Below are positions 26,324 through 35,868 of a stretch of 64,000 bases of DNA, piece after piece. Both the position numbers and the translations under genes were made by a program. Origin of the DNA: Ruminococcus flavefaciens (GTDB lineage Bacteria; Bacillota; Clostridia; Oscillospirales; Ruminococcaceae); assembly GCF_900116855.1 (NCBI RefSeq), contig NZ_UETD01000014.1, forward strand, positions 57,986 through 121,985, read 5' to 3'. Each line of letters begins with the position of its first letter. Position 1 is the first letter of the stretch. The notes beneath the pieces are model-generated. The model was not told the DNA's origin, searched no databases, and saw nothing but the letters and a program-made list of their open reading frames with translations.

Positions 26324-27277
26324 TTATCTGTGGTGACTGCTGTGGCTGATGCTTCCGCCGTGGGAGTGGCCTCCTCCGCCGCCTCCTCCGCGGGAACCTC
26401 CTCCGCCCGACGAGCTTTCGATCCTGTGCTTGGTAACATAAGAACGAATGAGCACATCGGAGTTATCGATGAAATGAACATCATTATTATTGAGGTAGAT
26501 GCTGGGGTTTGTCTTGTTCTTGAACTTATATCTGCCCTTTGTACAGAGAAAGATGATAAGGGCGGTAAGTCCGCCTACGGCTTCAGCGGCAATGCATATC
26601 AGAAGCTTCCTTAAAGGCGGCTTGCTCTTGGTGATATAGGTCTTGCCGTTTCTGTAATAGGTATAGGTGGGGACGTTTGCTGTGGCGTCGTAATAGGGCT
26701 CAGATGCACGGGATTCGCTGTAATTCGTCTCCAGAAGGGAGCAGAAGTGCTCTACTGCATTGGTGATATGCTCGGGATAAACGGGGCCGTATGAGGGCGG
26801 CAGATACTCGTCCAGAGCATAGAAGATATTCTGGCAGATATCCTCTGTATAGACCAGTGAAGCCTTGCCGCTCTTTGCGATATCATCGCAGGCGGGGGAT
26901 TTTCCCGAAATGTCGATATAGTACAGCAGACCGTCGGTAAATTCGCCGAAGGTATCGTTGTACTTGTTGGCGGTAAAATCTCTTACGTCGTCATCGGTGT
27001 AGTACTTCTTTGTGGAGTCGGGAAGGAAGATGAGGATATTGAGGTCCAGCTTTGCCGAGGTCTCCCTGACGATCTTGCTCAGCCTTTCCAGCTCGGCAGG
27101 GTCATCTCTGAAGATGCCGTTTTCGTCGGTGACACCGGATGATGATGAGTCGGAGTAGCCCTTATACAGGTTCTTTGAATTGGTATGGAAGGCGAAGAAG
27201 TAATCCAGCAGGGCAAGACCTGCGATAACGCCTATTATGATAATAAGTGTGCTGAGCACACTGCCTTTTCTTTTCAT
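26324..27277 (-). CDS. TPM-domain-like membrane protein with Gly/His-rich tail
   Basis: 317 residues. Hydrophobic segment at 8-27, an extracytoplasmic alpha/beta domain (about 50-200; 'LDLNILIFLPDSTKKYYTDDD') like TPM/YgcG proteins, a second membrane segment (about 228-247) and a C-terminal tail rich in Gly, Ser and His ('GGGGGGGHSHGGSISHSSHH'). Such tails occur in YgcG-type proteins and might bind metal. It starts within the stop region of the zinc-ribbon gene, so the two are coupled. Confidence 0.65.
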   Translation of the reverse strand: MKRKGSVLSTLIIIIGVIAGLALLDYFFAFHTNSKNLYKGYSDSSSSGVTDENGIFRDDPAELERLSKIVRETSAKLDLNILIFLPDSTKKYYTDDDVRDFTANKYNDTFGEFTDGLLYYIDISGKSPACDDIAKSGKASLVYTEDICQNIFYALDEYLPPSYGPVYPEHITNAVEHFCSLLETNYSESRASEPYYDATANVPTYTYYRNGKTYITKSKPPLRKLLICIAAEAVGGLTALIIFLCTKGRYKFKNKTNPSIYLNNNDVHFIDNSDVLIRSYVTKHRIESSSGGGGSRGGGGGGGHSHGGSISHSSHHR

Positions 27278-28332
27278 CAGAATATGCCACCTCCCACAAC
27301 AATAATGATTGCGGAAAGAGCGGCGCCTATGGCAGCACAGAGCAGTCCCAGCCTGCCCTTTGAGAGGGGAGGAGTACCTGCCAGCTTGCCTGTCTGACCG
27401 TTTATGGCAAATTCATATATCTTGTCCTTATACTTGTATGACATGAACCAAACGGGCAGAAGTGTATACCTCCAGTCCGTATTGGAGATGTTATACTGTT
27501 CGGAGGAGGGGATAATGCTGCTGTATCCGCTTATAGTCGACCTCACATAGGCGCTGCACGCCTGATTGGAGCGTACACGGATACGCGGAAAGACCGCTGC
27601 CTTGTCCACGTCGTATTTATCGGCATAGAAGCCGCTGAGGTAGGACATTGAGAAGTCCTTGAGCTCGCGGTAGTCGTAGGGCTCGATAGCCTCCATGAGC
27701 AGGTCCTCTATCTTTGTCTCGCCGTCTGCGGGTATGCCCTTTGTGAGCATTCCGCCCACACGGGTGATGCGGAACTCCTTTGTCTCGGTATAGCTGTAAT
27801 TGCCCGATACCCAGTGGCGGAGCTTCTTTCCTATGGCGCGGACGTCCACGTTCACATGGCAGTCAGCCAGCCAGAAGGGGACGTAGAGACCTGTCAGCTT
27901 TTCCAGCTGCTGCTGCGATTTAAAGTCTTTCGGCACGAACCAGCGCTTGCCCACCCACTTCTTGAAGCAGGCTATGGCGTTATCTCTTGTGAGCTTGAAG
28001 CCTATTACCTTGTCGGGCTTGAAATCTCCGCCCATTTTTCCTGCTAAAATAACGGGATTGTGGCAATAATAACAGAAGGTGGCTGTAAGCTGGTCGTCAG
28101 CCATTATCTCCGCACCGCAGCTCTTGCAGCGGTAGAGGTGAGTATGGTTGGCGAAGTCCTCCTGAACCTGAACAGCTTCCTGAGGGATACTGTTTTCCGT
28201 GGTGGCACATAACTTTTTTATCTCATCGACCGTAAACGCACTGAGACAATATTCACACTCCAGCTTCTGGCTTGTGGGATTGAACTTCAGGTCTGCGTTA
28301 CAGTTCGGGCATTTGTATTCAACTGATTCCAA
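27277..28332 (-). CDS. Zinc-ribbon membrane protein (TFIIB-type zinc finger)
   Basis: 351 residues. Two CxxC pairs near the N-terminus ('YKCPNCNADL', 'LECEYCLS') and two more ('YRCKSCGAEI', 'TFCYYCHNP') form two zinc ribbons. The middle ('GLYVPFWLADCHV') is a beta-rich domain seen in Firmicutes proteins called TFIIB-type or replication-restart-like zinc proteins, and the very C-terminus (about 327-350) is a membrane segment. It is paired with the TPM-like gene, a common neighbourhood. Precise function unknown. Confidence 0.7.
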   Translation of the reverse strand: MESVEYKCPNCNADLKFNPTSQKLECEYCLSAFTVDEIKKLCATTENSIPQEAVQVQEDFANHTHLYRCKSCGAEIMADDQLTATFCYYCHNPVILAGKMGGDFKPDKVIGFKLTRDNAIACFKKWVGKRWFVPKDFKSQQQLEKLTGLYVPFWLADCHVNVDVRAIGKKLRHWVSGNYSYTETKEFRITRVGGMLTKGIPADGETKIEDLLMEAIEPYDYRELKDFSMSYLSGFYADKYDVDKAAVFPRIRVRSNQACSAYVRSTISGYSSIIPSSEQYNISNTDWRYTLLPVWFMSYKYKDKIYEFAINGQTGKLAGTPPLSKGRLGLLCAAIGAALSAIIIVVGGGIF

Positions 28333-28434
28333 AAAACCAACTCCTTTGCGCGGCGCTTGGCTTTACCCCGAAAAAACAAGCAGAGCGCAGCGAATAATTT
28401 CTATATCATGTGTCGGATGATATCCGATAAATAT

Positions 28435-28463
28435 ATTTTACCATATCGTATAATATTTTTCAA
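28435..28463 (-). promoter_or_regulatory. Promoter of the zinc-ribbon/TPM pair
   Basis: Minus strand TTGAAA, 17-base spacer, TAAAAT. A small palindrome TCGGAT-GAT-ATCCGA lies downstream at 28413-28427. Confidence 0.55.
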
Positions 28464-28532
28464 GAGAAAAGAGAAAAAATCAGCAGACTGTCACCGCAGA
28501 TAAAAGTAATTATCCTAACTATTTGTGAAGCC

Positions 28533-28561
28533 TTGACAAAATTAATAAAATCCAATATAAT
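28533..28561 (+). promoter_or_regulatory. Consensus promoter of citrate synthase
   Basis: TTGACA, 17-base spacer, TATAAT, all consensus; 52 bases before the ATG. Confidence 0.8.
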
Positions 28562-28613
28562 TGTAATATGCATATTTATTACTACAAACTGTAAAAGAAA
28601 GGGATGACGATAC

Positions 28614-29981
28614 ATGAGATACAAGTTTTCAGAAATAACCCCCGAAATATCGAAACTGGCAGAGATGTCCCTCGAGGGCTACAGGATAGACCCCGAGCTG
28701 TACACACAGTACGACGTAAAAAGAGGACTCCGCGATATAAACGGCAACGGTGTAGTTGCCGGACTTACAAATATCAGCACCATAAAAGTGCTTGAAACAG
28801 GTGACGGGATGCCAAACCACGGCGACGGAAAGCTTTACTACCGAGGAATAGACGTTGAGGATATCGTCGCAGGCTTCATAAAGGAAAAGCGTTTCGGCTT
28901 TGAAGAGACCGTCTACCTCCTTCTTTTCGGGAAAATGCCCGCAGAGCATGAGCTTGCCGAGTTCAGGAAGCTTCTTGCGGACTTCCGCGAGCTCCCCTCT
29001 AACTTCATGAGAGACGTTATCATGAAGGCTCCTACGGACAACATGATGAATACTCTTGCAAAGAGCGTCCTTGCGCTGTATTCCTACGACGACAAGGCTA
29101 ACGATATATCGATACCAAACGTACTCAGACAGAGCGTGGAGCTCATAACCATGTTCCCCGTGCTGTCGGTTTACGCCTACCATGCATACAAATACGCAAG
29201 GCTGGGCGGCGACCTGTTCATACACAGCCCACGTCCCGACCTCTCCATAGCCGAGAATATACTTTATATGCTTCGCGACGACGGAAAGTACACTGAGCTT
29301 GAGGCGCGTATACTTGACCTTGCGCTGGTGCTCCACGCAGAGCACGGCGGCGGAAACAACTCCACCTTTACCGTCCATGTAGTTTCCTCCTCGGGAACCG
29401 ATACCTATTCCGCCATAGCGGCGGCGCTGGGCTCACTGAAGGGTCCAAAGCACGGCGGCGCAAATATCAAGGTGGCAATGATGTTCGACGATATGAAGCA
29501 GAACGTCAGTGACTGGACCGACGAGGAGGAGGTAAAGAACTACCTGAGAAAGCTCCTTCACAAGGAAGCCTTCGACCACGCAGGTCTTATCTACGGTATG
29601 GGTCACGCAGTATACTCACAGTCCGACCCGAGAGCAAAGGTGTTCAAGGGCTTTGTTGAGTCCCTCAGCTCCGAGAAGGGCAGACATGAGGAGTTCGCAC
29701 TGTATTCGCTGGTTGAGCGCCTTGCCCCCGAGGTCATAGCCGAGGAGCGCAGGATATACAAGGGCGTATGCGCCAACGTGGACTTCTACAGCGGTTTCGT
29801 ATATCGTATGCTGGGCATACCCGACGAGCTGTTCACGCCTCTCTTTGCCACATCGAGGATAGCAGGCTGGTCGGCGCACAGAATTGAGGAGCTCATCAAC
29901 TCCAACAAGATAATCCGTCCTGCCTACAAGGCAATATCTCCCATGCGCGAGTACACCGACATGGAGAACCGAATGGACTGA
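28614..29981 (+). CDS. gltA: Citrate synthase
   Basis: Condenses oxaloacetate with acetyl-CoA, giving citrate for glutamate synthesis in a fermentative anaerobe. 455 residues, longer at the N-terminus than the E. coli type. Catalytic residues are visible in 'LHAEHGGGNNSTF' (His), 'YGMGHAVYSQSDPRA' (His) and 'NVDFYSGFVYRMLGIP' (Asp). Single gene with a consensus promoter. A 2-methylcitrate synthase activity cannot be excluded. Confidence 0.92.
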   Translation: MRYKFSEITPEISKLAEMSLEGYRIDPELYTQYDVKRGLRDINGNGVVAGLTNISTIKVLETGDGMPNHGDGKLYYRGIDVEDIVAGFIKEKRFGFEETVYLLLFGKMPAEHELAEFRKLLADFRELPSNFMRDVIMKAPTDNMMNTLAKSVLALYSYDDKANDISIPNVLRQSVELITMFPVLSVYAYHAYKYARLGGDLFIHSPRPDLSIAENILYMLRDDGKYTELEARILDLALVLHAEHGGGNNSTFTVHVVSSSGTDTYSAIAAALGSLKGPKHGGANIKVAMMFDDMKQNVSDWTDEEEVKNYLRKLLHKEAFDHAGLIYGMGHAVYSQSDPRAKVFKGFVESLSSEKGRHEEFALYSLVERLAPEVIAEERRIYKGVCANVDFYSGFVYRMLGIPDELFTPLFATSRIAGWSAHRIEELINSNKIIRPAYKAISPMREYTDMENRMD

Positions 29982-30000
29982 CAAATCATAATTTATATGT

Positions 30001-30137
30001 GTAGGGGACGCCGCCCTCGGCGTCCCGTTGGGCGTGTAATGCATTTCGCGGGACGCCGAGGGCGGCGTCCCCTACATTAGCTAACGGCTAAGGGCTAGGG
30101 GCTCAAATCATAATTTAGCTTTGCTAAATTATGATTT
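30001..30137. repeat. Long GC palindrome plus AT hairpin
   Basis: Perfect 27-bp inverted arms at 30001-30027 and 30049-30075 (head GTAGGGG, body of CGCC/GGCG units) are followed by TTAGCC-type repeats and the hairpin AAATCATAATTTAGC / GCTAAATTATGATTT (30105-30137). The same modules build family P1. It may also act as terminator for citrate synthase. Confidence 0.8.
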
Positions 30138-30179
30138 AACTTACAGATGGCATAAAAATCCGAAAGGAAAGTGATATAA

Positions 30180-31193
30180 ATGGCAAACACAGCAGAATTA
30201 TTTGAATGGAAGGGAACTACCTGCGTAAAGCTCAGCGCAGGGGGATATGAGGCATGGGTAGCAAATGAGATAGGCTCAAATGTTATCCGTCTCCGCGACA
30301 ACGCAAACGGACTGGAGTTCTTCCGCTTCAGCGAGGACAACACTGCCGACACCATAAAGCAGTCCGCAGAGGTATGGGGACTCCCCACACTTTACCTGCC
30401 CAACCGTTTTGCAGACGGCGTACTGAAGACCTCCGACGCGGTGTATCAGCTTCCCGTAAACGAGAAGGCTCCCTACAACAACCACATACACGGCTTCCTC
30501 CACAAGAGAGCCCACGAGGTAGTGGAATACAGTGCCGATGACAACTGCGCATGGGTAAAGACACGCTATGTCTATGACGAGAAGGACGAGTTCTTCAAGT
30601 ATCTTCCCGTCCGCTTCACAGCCGATTACACATTCACACTGTCCGCACAGGGCTTTGAGCAGAATATCCGCTTCATCAACACCGACGGCATGAAGGTGCT
30701 TCCCATGTCGCTGGCATCACATACAACTATCAATTCGCCCTTCGTTGACGGCGCAAAGGAGGAGGATATCCGCCTGACAGTGCCAATAGGCAAGAGGTGC
30801 GAGCTCAACGAGCGCTGCCTGCCTACCGAGAATCTGAAGGTGCCCACCATGCACGACTTGGAGTACAAGAACGGCGTAAAGAAGCCTGTTCTTCAGGTAG
30901 TTGACAACGAGATGTATTTCGGCGAGTACATTGATATCGACGGGGAGAAGTTCCACGGCGTTATCGCTGAGGATATCGCCAGCGGCAAGAAGCTCTGCTA
31001 CGAGGTATCGGAGGAGTACGGCTTCTGGATAATCTGGAACGACCGCGGCTTCAACCATTACTTCTGCCCCGAGCCCATGACCGCAATGATAGACGCTCCC
31101 AACCTGAGCCTGCCTGCCGACGTTACGGGCTACCGCGAGGTAAAGCCGGGAGATGTTTTCGAGACTCACGAAAGATTTTTCACCAAGCTTTGA
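30180..31193 (+). CDS. Aldose 1-epimerase-like protein
   Basis: 337 residues, beta-sandwich galactose-mutarotase fold. 'YNNHIHGFLHKRAHEVV' carries the conserved histidine of the epimerase active site and 'RFINTDGMKVLPMSLASHTT' the second; 'GFWIIWND' and 'CPEPMTAMIDAPN' are typical of the C-terminal part. It would interconvert anomers of hexoses released from plant polysaccharides; the exact sugar is unknown. AAAGGAAAG precedes the ATG. Closed by a hairpin terminator at 31203. Confidence 0.82.
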   Translation: MANTAELFEWKGTTCVKLSAGGYEAWVANEIGSNVIRLRDNANGLEFFRFSEDNTADTIKQSAEVWGLPTLYLPNRFADGVLKTSDAVYQLPVNEKAPYNNHIHGFLHKRAHEVVEYSADDNCAWVKTRYVYDEKDEFFKYLPVRFTADYTFTLSAQGFEQNIRFINTDGMKVLPMSLASHTTINSPFVDGAKEEDIRLTVPIGKRCELNERCLPTENLKVPTMHDLEYKNGVKKPVLQVVDNEMYFGEYIDIDGEKFHGVIAEDIASGKKLCYEVSEEYGFWIIWNDRGFNHYFCPEPMTAMIDAPNLSLPADVTGYREVKPGDVFETHERFFTKL

Positions 31194-31202
31194 TAACTGT
31201 AG

Positions 31203-31226
31203 GGGCGGATAATATCCGCCCTTTTT
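31203..31226 (+). terminator. Terminator of the epimerase gene
   Basis: GGGCGGAT, AAT, ATCCGCCC, then TTTTT. It also has the TGTAGGGG head of the palindrome family. Confidence 0.75.
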
Positions 31227-31431
31227 AATGCATAATTTATAATTCATAATGCATAATTGAGGTGTCGCCGCTGGCGACGGATCTGAAATAAATGTCGCAT
31301 AAACAATATGTAGGGAACGCCGTTCTCGGCGTTCCACAGCCCTTAGCCATCAGCTTGCAGGGACGCGCAATGCGCGTCCGCAAACACACAATATCGAATA
31401 CAGCAGGGACGACCGACGGTCGTCCCTGCAT
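31227..31431. repeat. Cluster of unlike small palindromes
   Basis: In about 200 bases there are an ATTATGAATT-type palindrome, GTCGCCGCTGGCGAC, GGAACGCCG/CGGCGTTCC (31316-), GGACGCGCAATGCGCGTCC and AGGGACGACCG/CGGTCGTCCCT. Several share a TAGGGA or CAGGGA head while the palindrome body differs. Confidence 0.7.
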
Positions 31432-31443
31432 TTGCGTTTTTAT

Positions 31444-31582
31444 GTGACAAATGCATCACATCTTACAAAAAGAGGGAGCGTTATTTGTACACTCCTCCAA
31501 AAGTGATGGATTTGTCACTTTTTCTGTTGACAATCTCACATATGGGTGATATAATTGTCACAGTAAGTGACGAATACATCAC
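31444..31582 (+). promoter_or_regulatory. Promoter with three operator-like sites
   Basis: TTGACA (31527-31532), 17-base spacer, TATAAT (31550-31555). Three 16-base sites match GTGACRAATNCATCAC: 31444-31459, 31503-31518 (reverse strand) and 31567-31582. One lies just upstream of the -35 box and one just past the start point, the classic position for repression, probably by the XRE protein encoded at the operon's end. Confidence 0.7.
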
Positions 31583-31599
31583 ACCGAGGAGGAAATAAT

Positions 31600-31986
31600 A
31601 TGAACATCAGATCCAACACAAAAAAGAAAACAGTTACACTCAGGACCATACACTTAGTTATAGTTATCGCGGCAGTAGTGATAATAGCAGGGGGACTTAT
31701 CTTCGGCGGCTGGTCTGACTGGATATTCTACGCAAGCATACTCATCCCCATAATACTGGACGGGAAATCGGAAAAAGAGGACGAGCTCGTAAAGGAGAAC
31801 ATGGCAAAGGCTACAAAATTCTCATTCTGGGCGCTCATAGGAGTGATGGTCTATTTCGGACTCAAAGCCCGTTTCCACGCTGTATCCGCAGTATCGTTCC
31901 TTGTAGTCATATTCGGAGCTGTCGCACTGAGAAGCCTGATATTCCTTATACTGGACTTCTCACCCAAGGCAGAGGAGGAAGAATAA
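31600..31986 (+). CDS. Small membrane protein, module paralogue 1
   Basis: 128 residues, about four hydrophobic segments. After the second segment comes 'EDELVKENMAKATKFSFWAL', and the C-terminus is 'AVALRSLIFLILD' followed by an acidic tail EEEE. The next two genes share the pattern DExxxxxxxxKA...F and G/ALRSxxFxxxD-acidic tail. The start follows GAGGAGG. First of a four-gene operon with one-base overlaps. Family not recognised with certainty. Confidence 0.75.
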   Translation: MNIRSNTKKKTVTLRTIHLVIVIAAVVIIAGGLIFGGWSDWIFYASILIPIILDGKSEKEDELVKENMAKATKFSFWALIGVMVYFGLKARFHAVSAVSFLVVIFGAVALRSLIFLILDFSPKAEEEE

Positions 31987-32459
31987 TGAGCATAAGAAGT
32001 TTATTTGAAGCCGATACCACAGCAAAAAAGCCTGCGGTGGAGCTCCACGGCTATCATAAATTTGCCGCAGCAGGTTATCTGCTGGGTTCCTTCACCTTTT
32101 TGGGCATGGCGCTGATGAACAGGCATAATTTTGCGGTACTTACCGTACTTCTGGCAGCTGCCGCCGTTATCGAGCTTATCATGTGCGTGAAGTTCTTCGC
32201 CATGATAAAGGGACACACCATACAGCAGGCGGACGAGCTTGCCCGCCAGATAATGTACAAGGCGGGCAGACTTACGGCGTTTGCGCTCATTATAGTCGGC
32301 GGCATTATTGAGCTGATATTTGCCGCAACAGGAGCAAGCTTCACCATAGACGGCTCTAATGCAGCCTGTCTCCTGTTCGGGGTATGCCTTTTTACAGCAG
32401 GGCTCAGGAGCCTGTTTTTCGTGCTTCTTGACCGCACCGACAGCGAGGAGGAAGAATAA
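31986..32459 (+). CDS. Small membrane protein, module paralogue 2
   Basis: 157 residues, N-terminal cytosolic 30 residues, then four hydrophobic segments. It carries 'ADELARQIMYKAGRLTAFAL' and 'TAGLRSLFFVLLDR' with an EEEE tail, as in the neighbours. The ATG overlaps the previous stop (TAATG), so translation is coupled. Function unknown; a membrane stress or bacteriocin-type response module is one guess from the regulator. Confidence 0.75.
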   Translation: MSIRSLFEADTTAKKPAVELHGYHKFAAAGYLLGSFTFLGMALMNRHNFAVLTVLLAAAAVIELIMCVKFFAMIKGHTIQQADELARQIMYKAGRLTAFALIIVGGIIELIFAATGASFTIDGSNAACLLFGVCLFTAGLRSLFFVLLDRTDSEEEE

Positions 32460-32881
32460 TGGAAAAGTCAAAGAAAAAGTTTTCATACAGCGATTTTCAC
32501 AGGCTGATATTCGTTATAGCACTGGTCCCTGTAATGCTCTTTGTTTTTCATAAGGTACAGGGCAGGGAGTACGGCGACAAGCTATCCATACTCATAGGAA
32601 TGGCGATATTTGCAGCCCTTCACGCGGCAGTCCAGTCCATATTCTATAAACTGGAGAAAAAGGACGAAATGGTGCAGTACAACCTTGCAAGAGCAAACAG
32701 GATAATACTGTTTGCGGTGCTTGCGGTGCTGTTTGCTGCGGTAATTGTGAACGACTATTTTTACAAAGGGCTTATCTGCTCTGATTTCTGCTGGATAACG
32801 GTAATGAGCGCTATTGGACTGCGAAGCTTTCTATTCATATGCTTTGACGCGGTGTCAAACAAGGATACGGAGGAAGAATAA
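32459..32881 (+). CDS. Small membrane protein, module paralogue 3
   Basis: 140 residues with four hydrophobic segments, '[20 protein letters not shown]' and the terminal '[17 protein letters not shown]' plus acidic tail. The three copies differ enough that they must have diverged long ago, so they probably work together as a hetero-complex. It overlaps both neighbours by one base. Confidence 0.75.
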   Translation: MEKSKKKFSYSDFHRLIFVIALVPVMLFVFHKVQGREYGDKLSILIGMAIFAALHAAVQSIFYKLEKKDEMVQYNLARANRIILFAVLAVLFAAVIVNDYFYKGLICSDFCWITVMSAIGLRSFLFICFDAVSNKDTEEE

Positions 32882-33084
32882 TGCCCGAGCTGAAAACAAA
32901 ACTAAAGGAATACCGTGCAAAGCATGATATGAAGCAGGGGGAGCTTGCGGAGCTGGTGGGAGTCCGCCGCGAGACCATAATCCGCCTCGAAAAGGGGCTC
33001 TACAATCCCTCACTGAAGCTTGCCATGGACATAGCGGCAGTGTTCCACACAACTGTCGAGGAACTTTTCTCCTTTGAGGAATGA
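32881..33084 (+). CDS. XRE-family transcriptional regulator
   Basis: 67 residues, a bare Cro/CI helix-turn-helix: '[39 protein letters not shown]' spans helices 2-5. It closes the membrane-protein operon (one-base overlap) and is the likely ligand of the three GTGA-N8-TCAC sites at the promoter, which would give autoregulation. No sensing domain, so the signal must come from its partners or from the membrane proteins. Confidence 0.88.
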   Translation: MPELKTKLKEYRAKHDMKQGELAELVGVRRETIIRLEKGLYNPSLKLAMDIAAVFHTTVEELFSFEE

Positions 33085-33147
33085 GCGTAAGGCATATTGC
33101 ACAAAAAACGACAAGAAAAAAATACAACGCAATTTTTGATAAATCTA

Positions 33148-33176
33148 TTGTATTATATGCAAATATATGGTATAAT
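33148..33176 (+). promoter_or_regulatory. Promoter of cellobiose phosphorylase
   Basis: TTGTAT, 17-base spacer, TATAAT. Confidence 0.6.
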
Positions 33177-33232
33177 AAAGCAAATGCGGTTCTGTTTTCC
33201 GCTTTTGTCACCAAAAATAAAGGAGTAAAATT

Positions 33233-35719
33233 ATGAAGTTCGGATTTTTTGACGACGCTAAGAAGGAATATGTTATCAATTCCCCTAAGACTCCCTATCC
33301 GTGGATAAACTACCTCGGCAATCAGGGATTTTTCTCACTTATTTCCAATACAGCAGGCGGCTACTGCTTCTACAAGGACGCACGCCTCAGACGTATCACA
33401 CGTTATCGCTATAACAACGTACCCCTTGATATGGGCGGACGTTATTTCTATATCAACGACAACGGAACCATCTGGAACCCCGGCTGGTCTCCTGTGAAGA
33501 CACCCCTCGATTTCTACGAGTGCCGTCACGGTATGGGCTATACCGTTATCACAGGCAAGAAGAACGACCTGAAGGCTGAGGTAACATTCTTTGTTCCCCA
33601 GAACTACGACGGTGAAGTTCAGCAGGTAGTTCTCACCAACGAGGGCAAGGAAGCAAAGAGCTTCTCCATCTTCTCCATCGCTGAGTGGTGTCTCTGGGAC
33701 GCACAGGACGACTGCACAAACTTCCAGAGAAACTTCTCTACAGGTAGAGTAGAGATCGAAGGCTCAACTATCTACCACGTAACAGAGTACAGAGACAGAC
33801 GTAACCACTACGCTTTCTATACTGTAAATGATACTATCGATGGCTACGATACAGACCGTGACGCTTTCCTCGGAAGCATCTACAACGGCTGGGACAACCC
33901 CGAGACCGTAAAGGCTGACAAGCCCGCAAACTCATTTGCTGACGGCTGGTCACCTGTTGCTTCACACTACAAGAAGGTGACACTGGCTCCCGGCGAGTCC
34001 AAGACACTCATCTATATCCTCGGCTACGCTGAGAACCCCCAGGACAAGAAGTTCGCTGCTGAAAAGCCTGCAAACCTCCTCACAAGAGAGACATGGGTCC
34101 TCAATAAGGAGAAGGCTTATGCAATGATCGAGAAGTACAACACTCCCGAGAAGGTAGCAGCAGGACTTGAGGAGCTCCGCAATACATGGAACGACCTCCT
34201 CTCCATCTTCAATGTAAACACACCTGATGACAAGGTAAACAGAATGGTAAATATCTGGAACCAGTATCAGTGTATGGTAACATTCAACCTCTCACGTTCA
34301 GCTTCATACTTCGAGAGCGGTATCGGCAGAGGCATGGGCTTCCGTGACTCCAACCAGGATATCCTCGGATTTGTACACCAGATCCCCGAGCGTGCAAGAG
34401 AGAGACTTATCGACATCGCTTCAACACAGCTTTCAGACGGCGGCTGCTATCACCAGTACCAGCCTCTTACAAAGAAGGGCAACGCTGATATCGGCGGCGA
34501 CTTCTCTGACGATCCGCTCTGGATGATCCTTTCTGTTGCAGCATATATCAAGGAGACAGGTGACTGGGGCATCCTCGATGCAAACGTTCCTTTCGACGAT
34601 GATCCCAATGGCAAGCACACAATGCTCGAGCACCTCAACGTTTCCTTCTATCACATCGTAAACAACCTCGGACCTCACGGTCTTCCCCTTGCAATGAGAG
34701 CTGATTGGAACGACTGTATCAACCTTTCATGCTTCTCTGACACACCCGGTGAGTCCTTCCAGACCTACACCAACCCCAAGTTTGCAGCAGAGGGCGGCTA
34801 CTCAAAGGTTGCTGAGTCCGCATTCGTTGCAGCACTCTTCACATACACAGGTCCTGCATTCGTAGGCATCCTTGAGCATCTTGGAAAGGCTGACGAGGCT
34901 GCAAAGGCTCAGGCTGAGATCGACAAGATGAAGAAGAACGTAATGGAATCCGCATTCGACGGCGACTGGTTCATCAGAGCTTACGACGCAAACGGCGAGA
35001 AGATGGGCTCCAAGGAGTGCGAGGAGGGCAAGATATTCATCGAGCCTCAGGGCTTCGCAGTAATGTCAGAGATCGGTAAGGACGTAGGAGCTGATATCAA
35101 GACTCTTAACTCCATCGACAAGTACCTCAACTGCGAGTACGGTCTCGTTCTCAATAACCCTGCATTCACAAAGTATTATATACAGTACGGCGAGATCTCC
35201 ACATATCCCGGCGGATACAAGGAGAACGCAGGTATCTTCACACACAATAATGCATGGATCATCTGCGCAGAGGCTTACGTCGGACGCGGTGACAAGGCAT
35301 TTGAGTATTACAGCAAGATAGCTCCCGCATTCACAGAGGAGACATCTGATATCCACAAGACAGAGCCTTATGTATACGGTCAGATGATCGGCGGTAAGGA
35401 CGCAAAGAACTTCGGTCAGGGCAAGAACTCATGGCTCACAGGAACAGCTGCATGGAACATGGTAGCTATTTCCCAGTACATTCTCGGTGTACAGCCTGTG
35501 TTTGACGGTCTGAAGGTAGATCCTTCCATTCCTCACGAGTGGGACGGCTTCACAGCAGTCCGTAAGTTCCGCGGCGCAACATTCAACATCACAGTCAAGA
35601 ATCCCGAGCACGTTTGCAAGGGCGTAAAGACAATGACAGTTGACGGCAAGGCAGTAGAGGGAAATGTTATCCCCGTATGCGAGAGCGGCACACACGAAGT
35701 AGAGATCGTAATGGGCTGA
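33233..35719 (+). CDS. cbp: Cellobiose phosphorylase (GH94)
   Basis: Splits cellobiose with phosphate into glucose 1-phosphate and glucose, saving ATP during cellulose fermentation; cytosolic, since no signal peptide is present. 828 residues. The N-terminus '[20 protein letters not shown]' and '[20 protein letters not shown]' are hallmarks of cellobiose (not cellodextrin) phosphorylase. The catalytic Asp490 lies in '[10 protein letters not shown]'. Codon use is strongly biased (for example CTC, ATC, AAG), consistent with high expression. Own promoter and terminator. Confidence 0.95.
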   Translation: MKFGFFDDAKKEYVINSPKTPYPWINYLGNQGFFSLISNTAGGYCFYKDARLRRITRYRYNNVPLDMGGRYFYINDNGTIWNPGWSPVKTPLDFYECRHGMGYTVITGKKNDLKAEVTFFVPQNYDGEVQQVVLTNEGKEAKSFSIFSIAEWCLWDAQDDCTNFQRNFSTGRVEIEGSTIYHVTEYRDRRNHYAFYTVNDTIDGYDTDRDAFLGSIYNGWDNPETVKADKPANSFADGWSPVASHYKKVTLAPGESKTLIYILGYAENPQDKKFAAEKPANLLTRETWVLNKEKAYAMIEKYNTPEKVAAGLEELRNTWNDLLSIFNVNTPDDKVNRMVNIWNQYQCMVTFNLSRSASYFESGIGRGMGFRDSNQDILGFVHQIPERARERLIDIASTQLSDGGCYHQYQPLTKKGNADIGGDFSDDPLWMILSVAAYIKETGDWGILDANVPFDDDPNGKHTMLEHLNVSFYHIVNNLGPHGLPLAMRADWNDCINLSCFSDTPGESFQTYTNPKFAAEGGYSKVAESAFVAALFTYTGPAFVGILEHLGKADEAAKAQAEIDKMKKNVMESAFDGDWFIRAYDANGEKMGSKECEEGKIFIEPQGFAVMSEIGKDVGADIKTLNSIDKYLNCEYGLVLNNPAFTKYYIQYGEISTYPGGYKENAGIFTHNNAWIICAEAYVGRGDKAFEYYSKIAPAFTEETSDIHKTEPYVYGQMIGGKDAKNFGQGKNSWLTGTAAWNMVAISQYILGVQPVFDGLKVDPSIPHEWDGFTAVRKFRGATFNITVKNPEHVCKGVKTMTVDGKAVEGNVIPVCESGTHEVEIVMG

Positions 35720-35726
35720 GCCCAAT

Positions 35727-35757
35727 GAAAAAAGGCGGACTTGATGTCCGCCTTTTT
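35727..35757 (+). terminator. Terminator of cellobiose phosphorylase
   Basis: AAAAAAGGCGGAC, TTGAT, GTCCGCCTTTTT. A further small palindrome, GGGCGCACAGTGTGCGCCC, lies at 35790. Confidence 0.88.
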
Positions 35758-35868
35758 AGTTATCAGTTGTTCGTGCTTAGTGCATAGAATGGGCGCACAG
35801 TGTGCGCCCGATAAAGTCAAACCGCAGTATGCAGGGGGCAATTTCCCCGGCGTCCAACAGTTTTAGCC

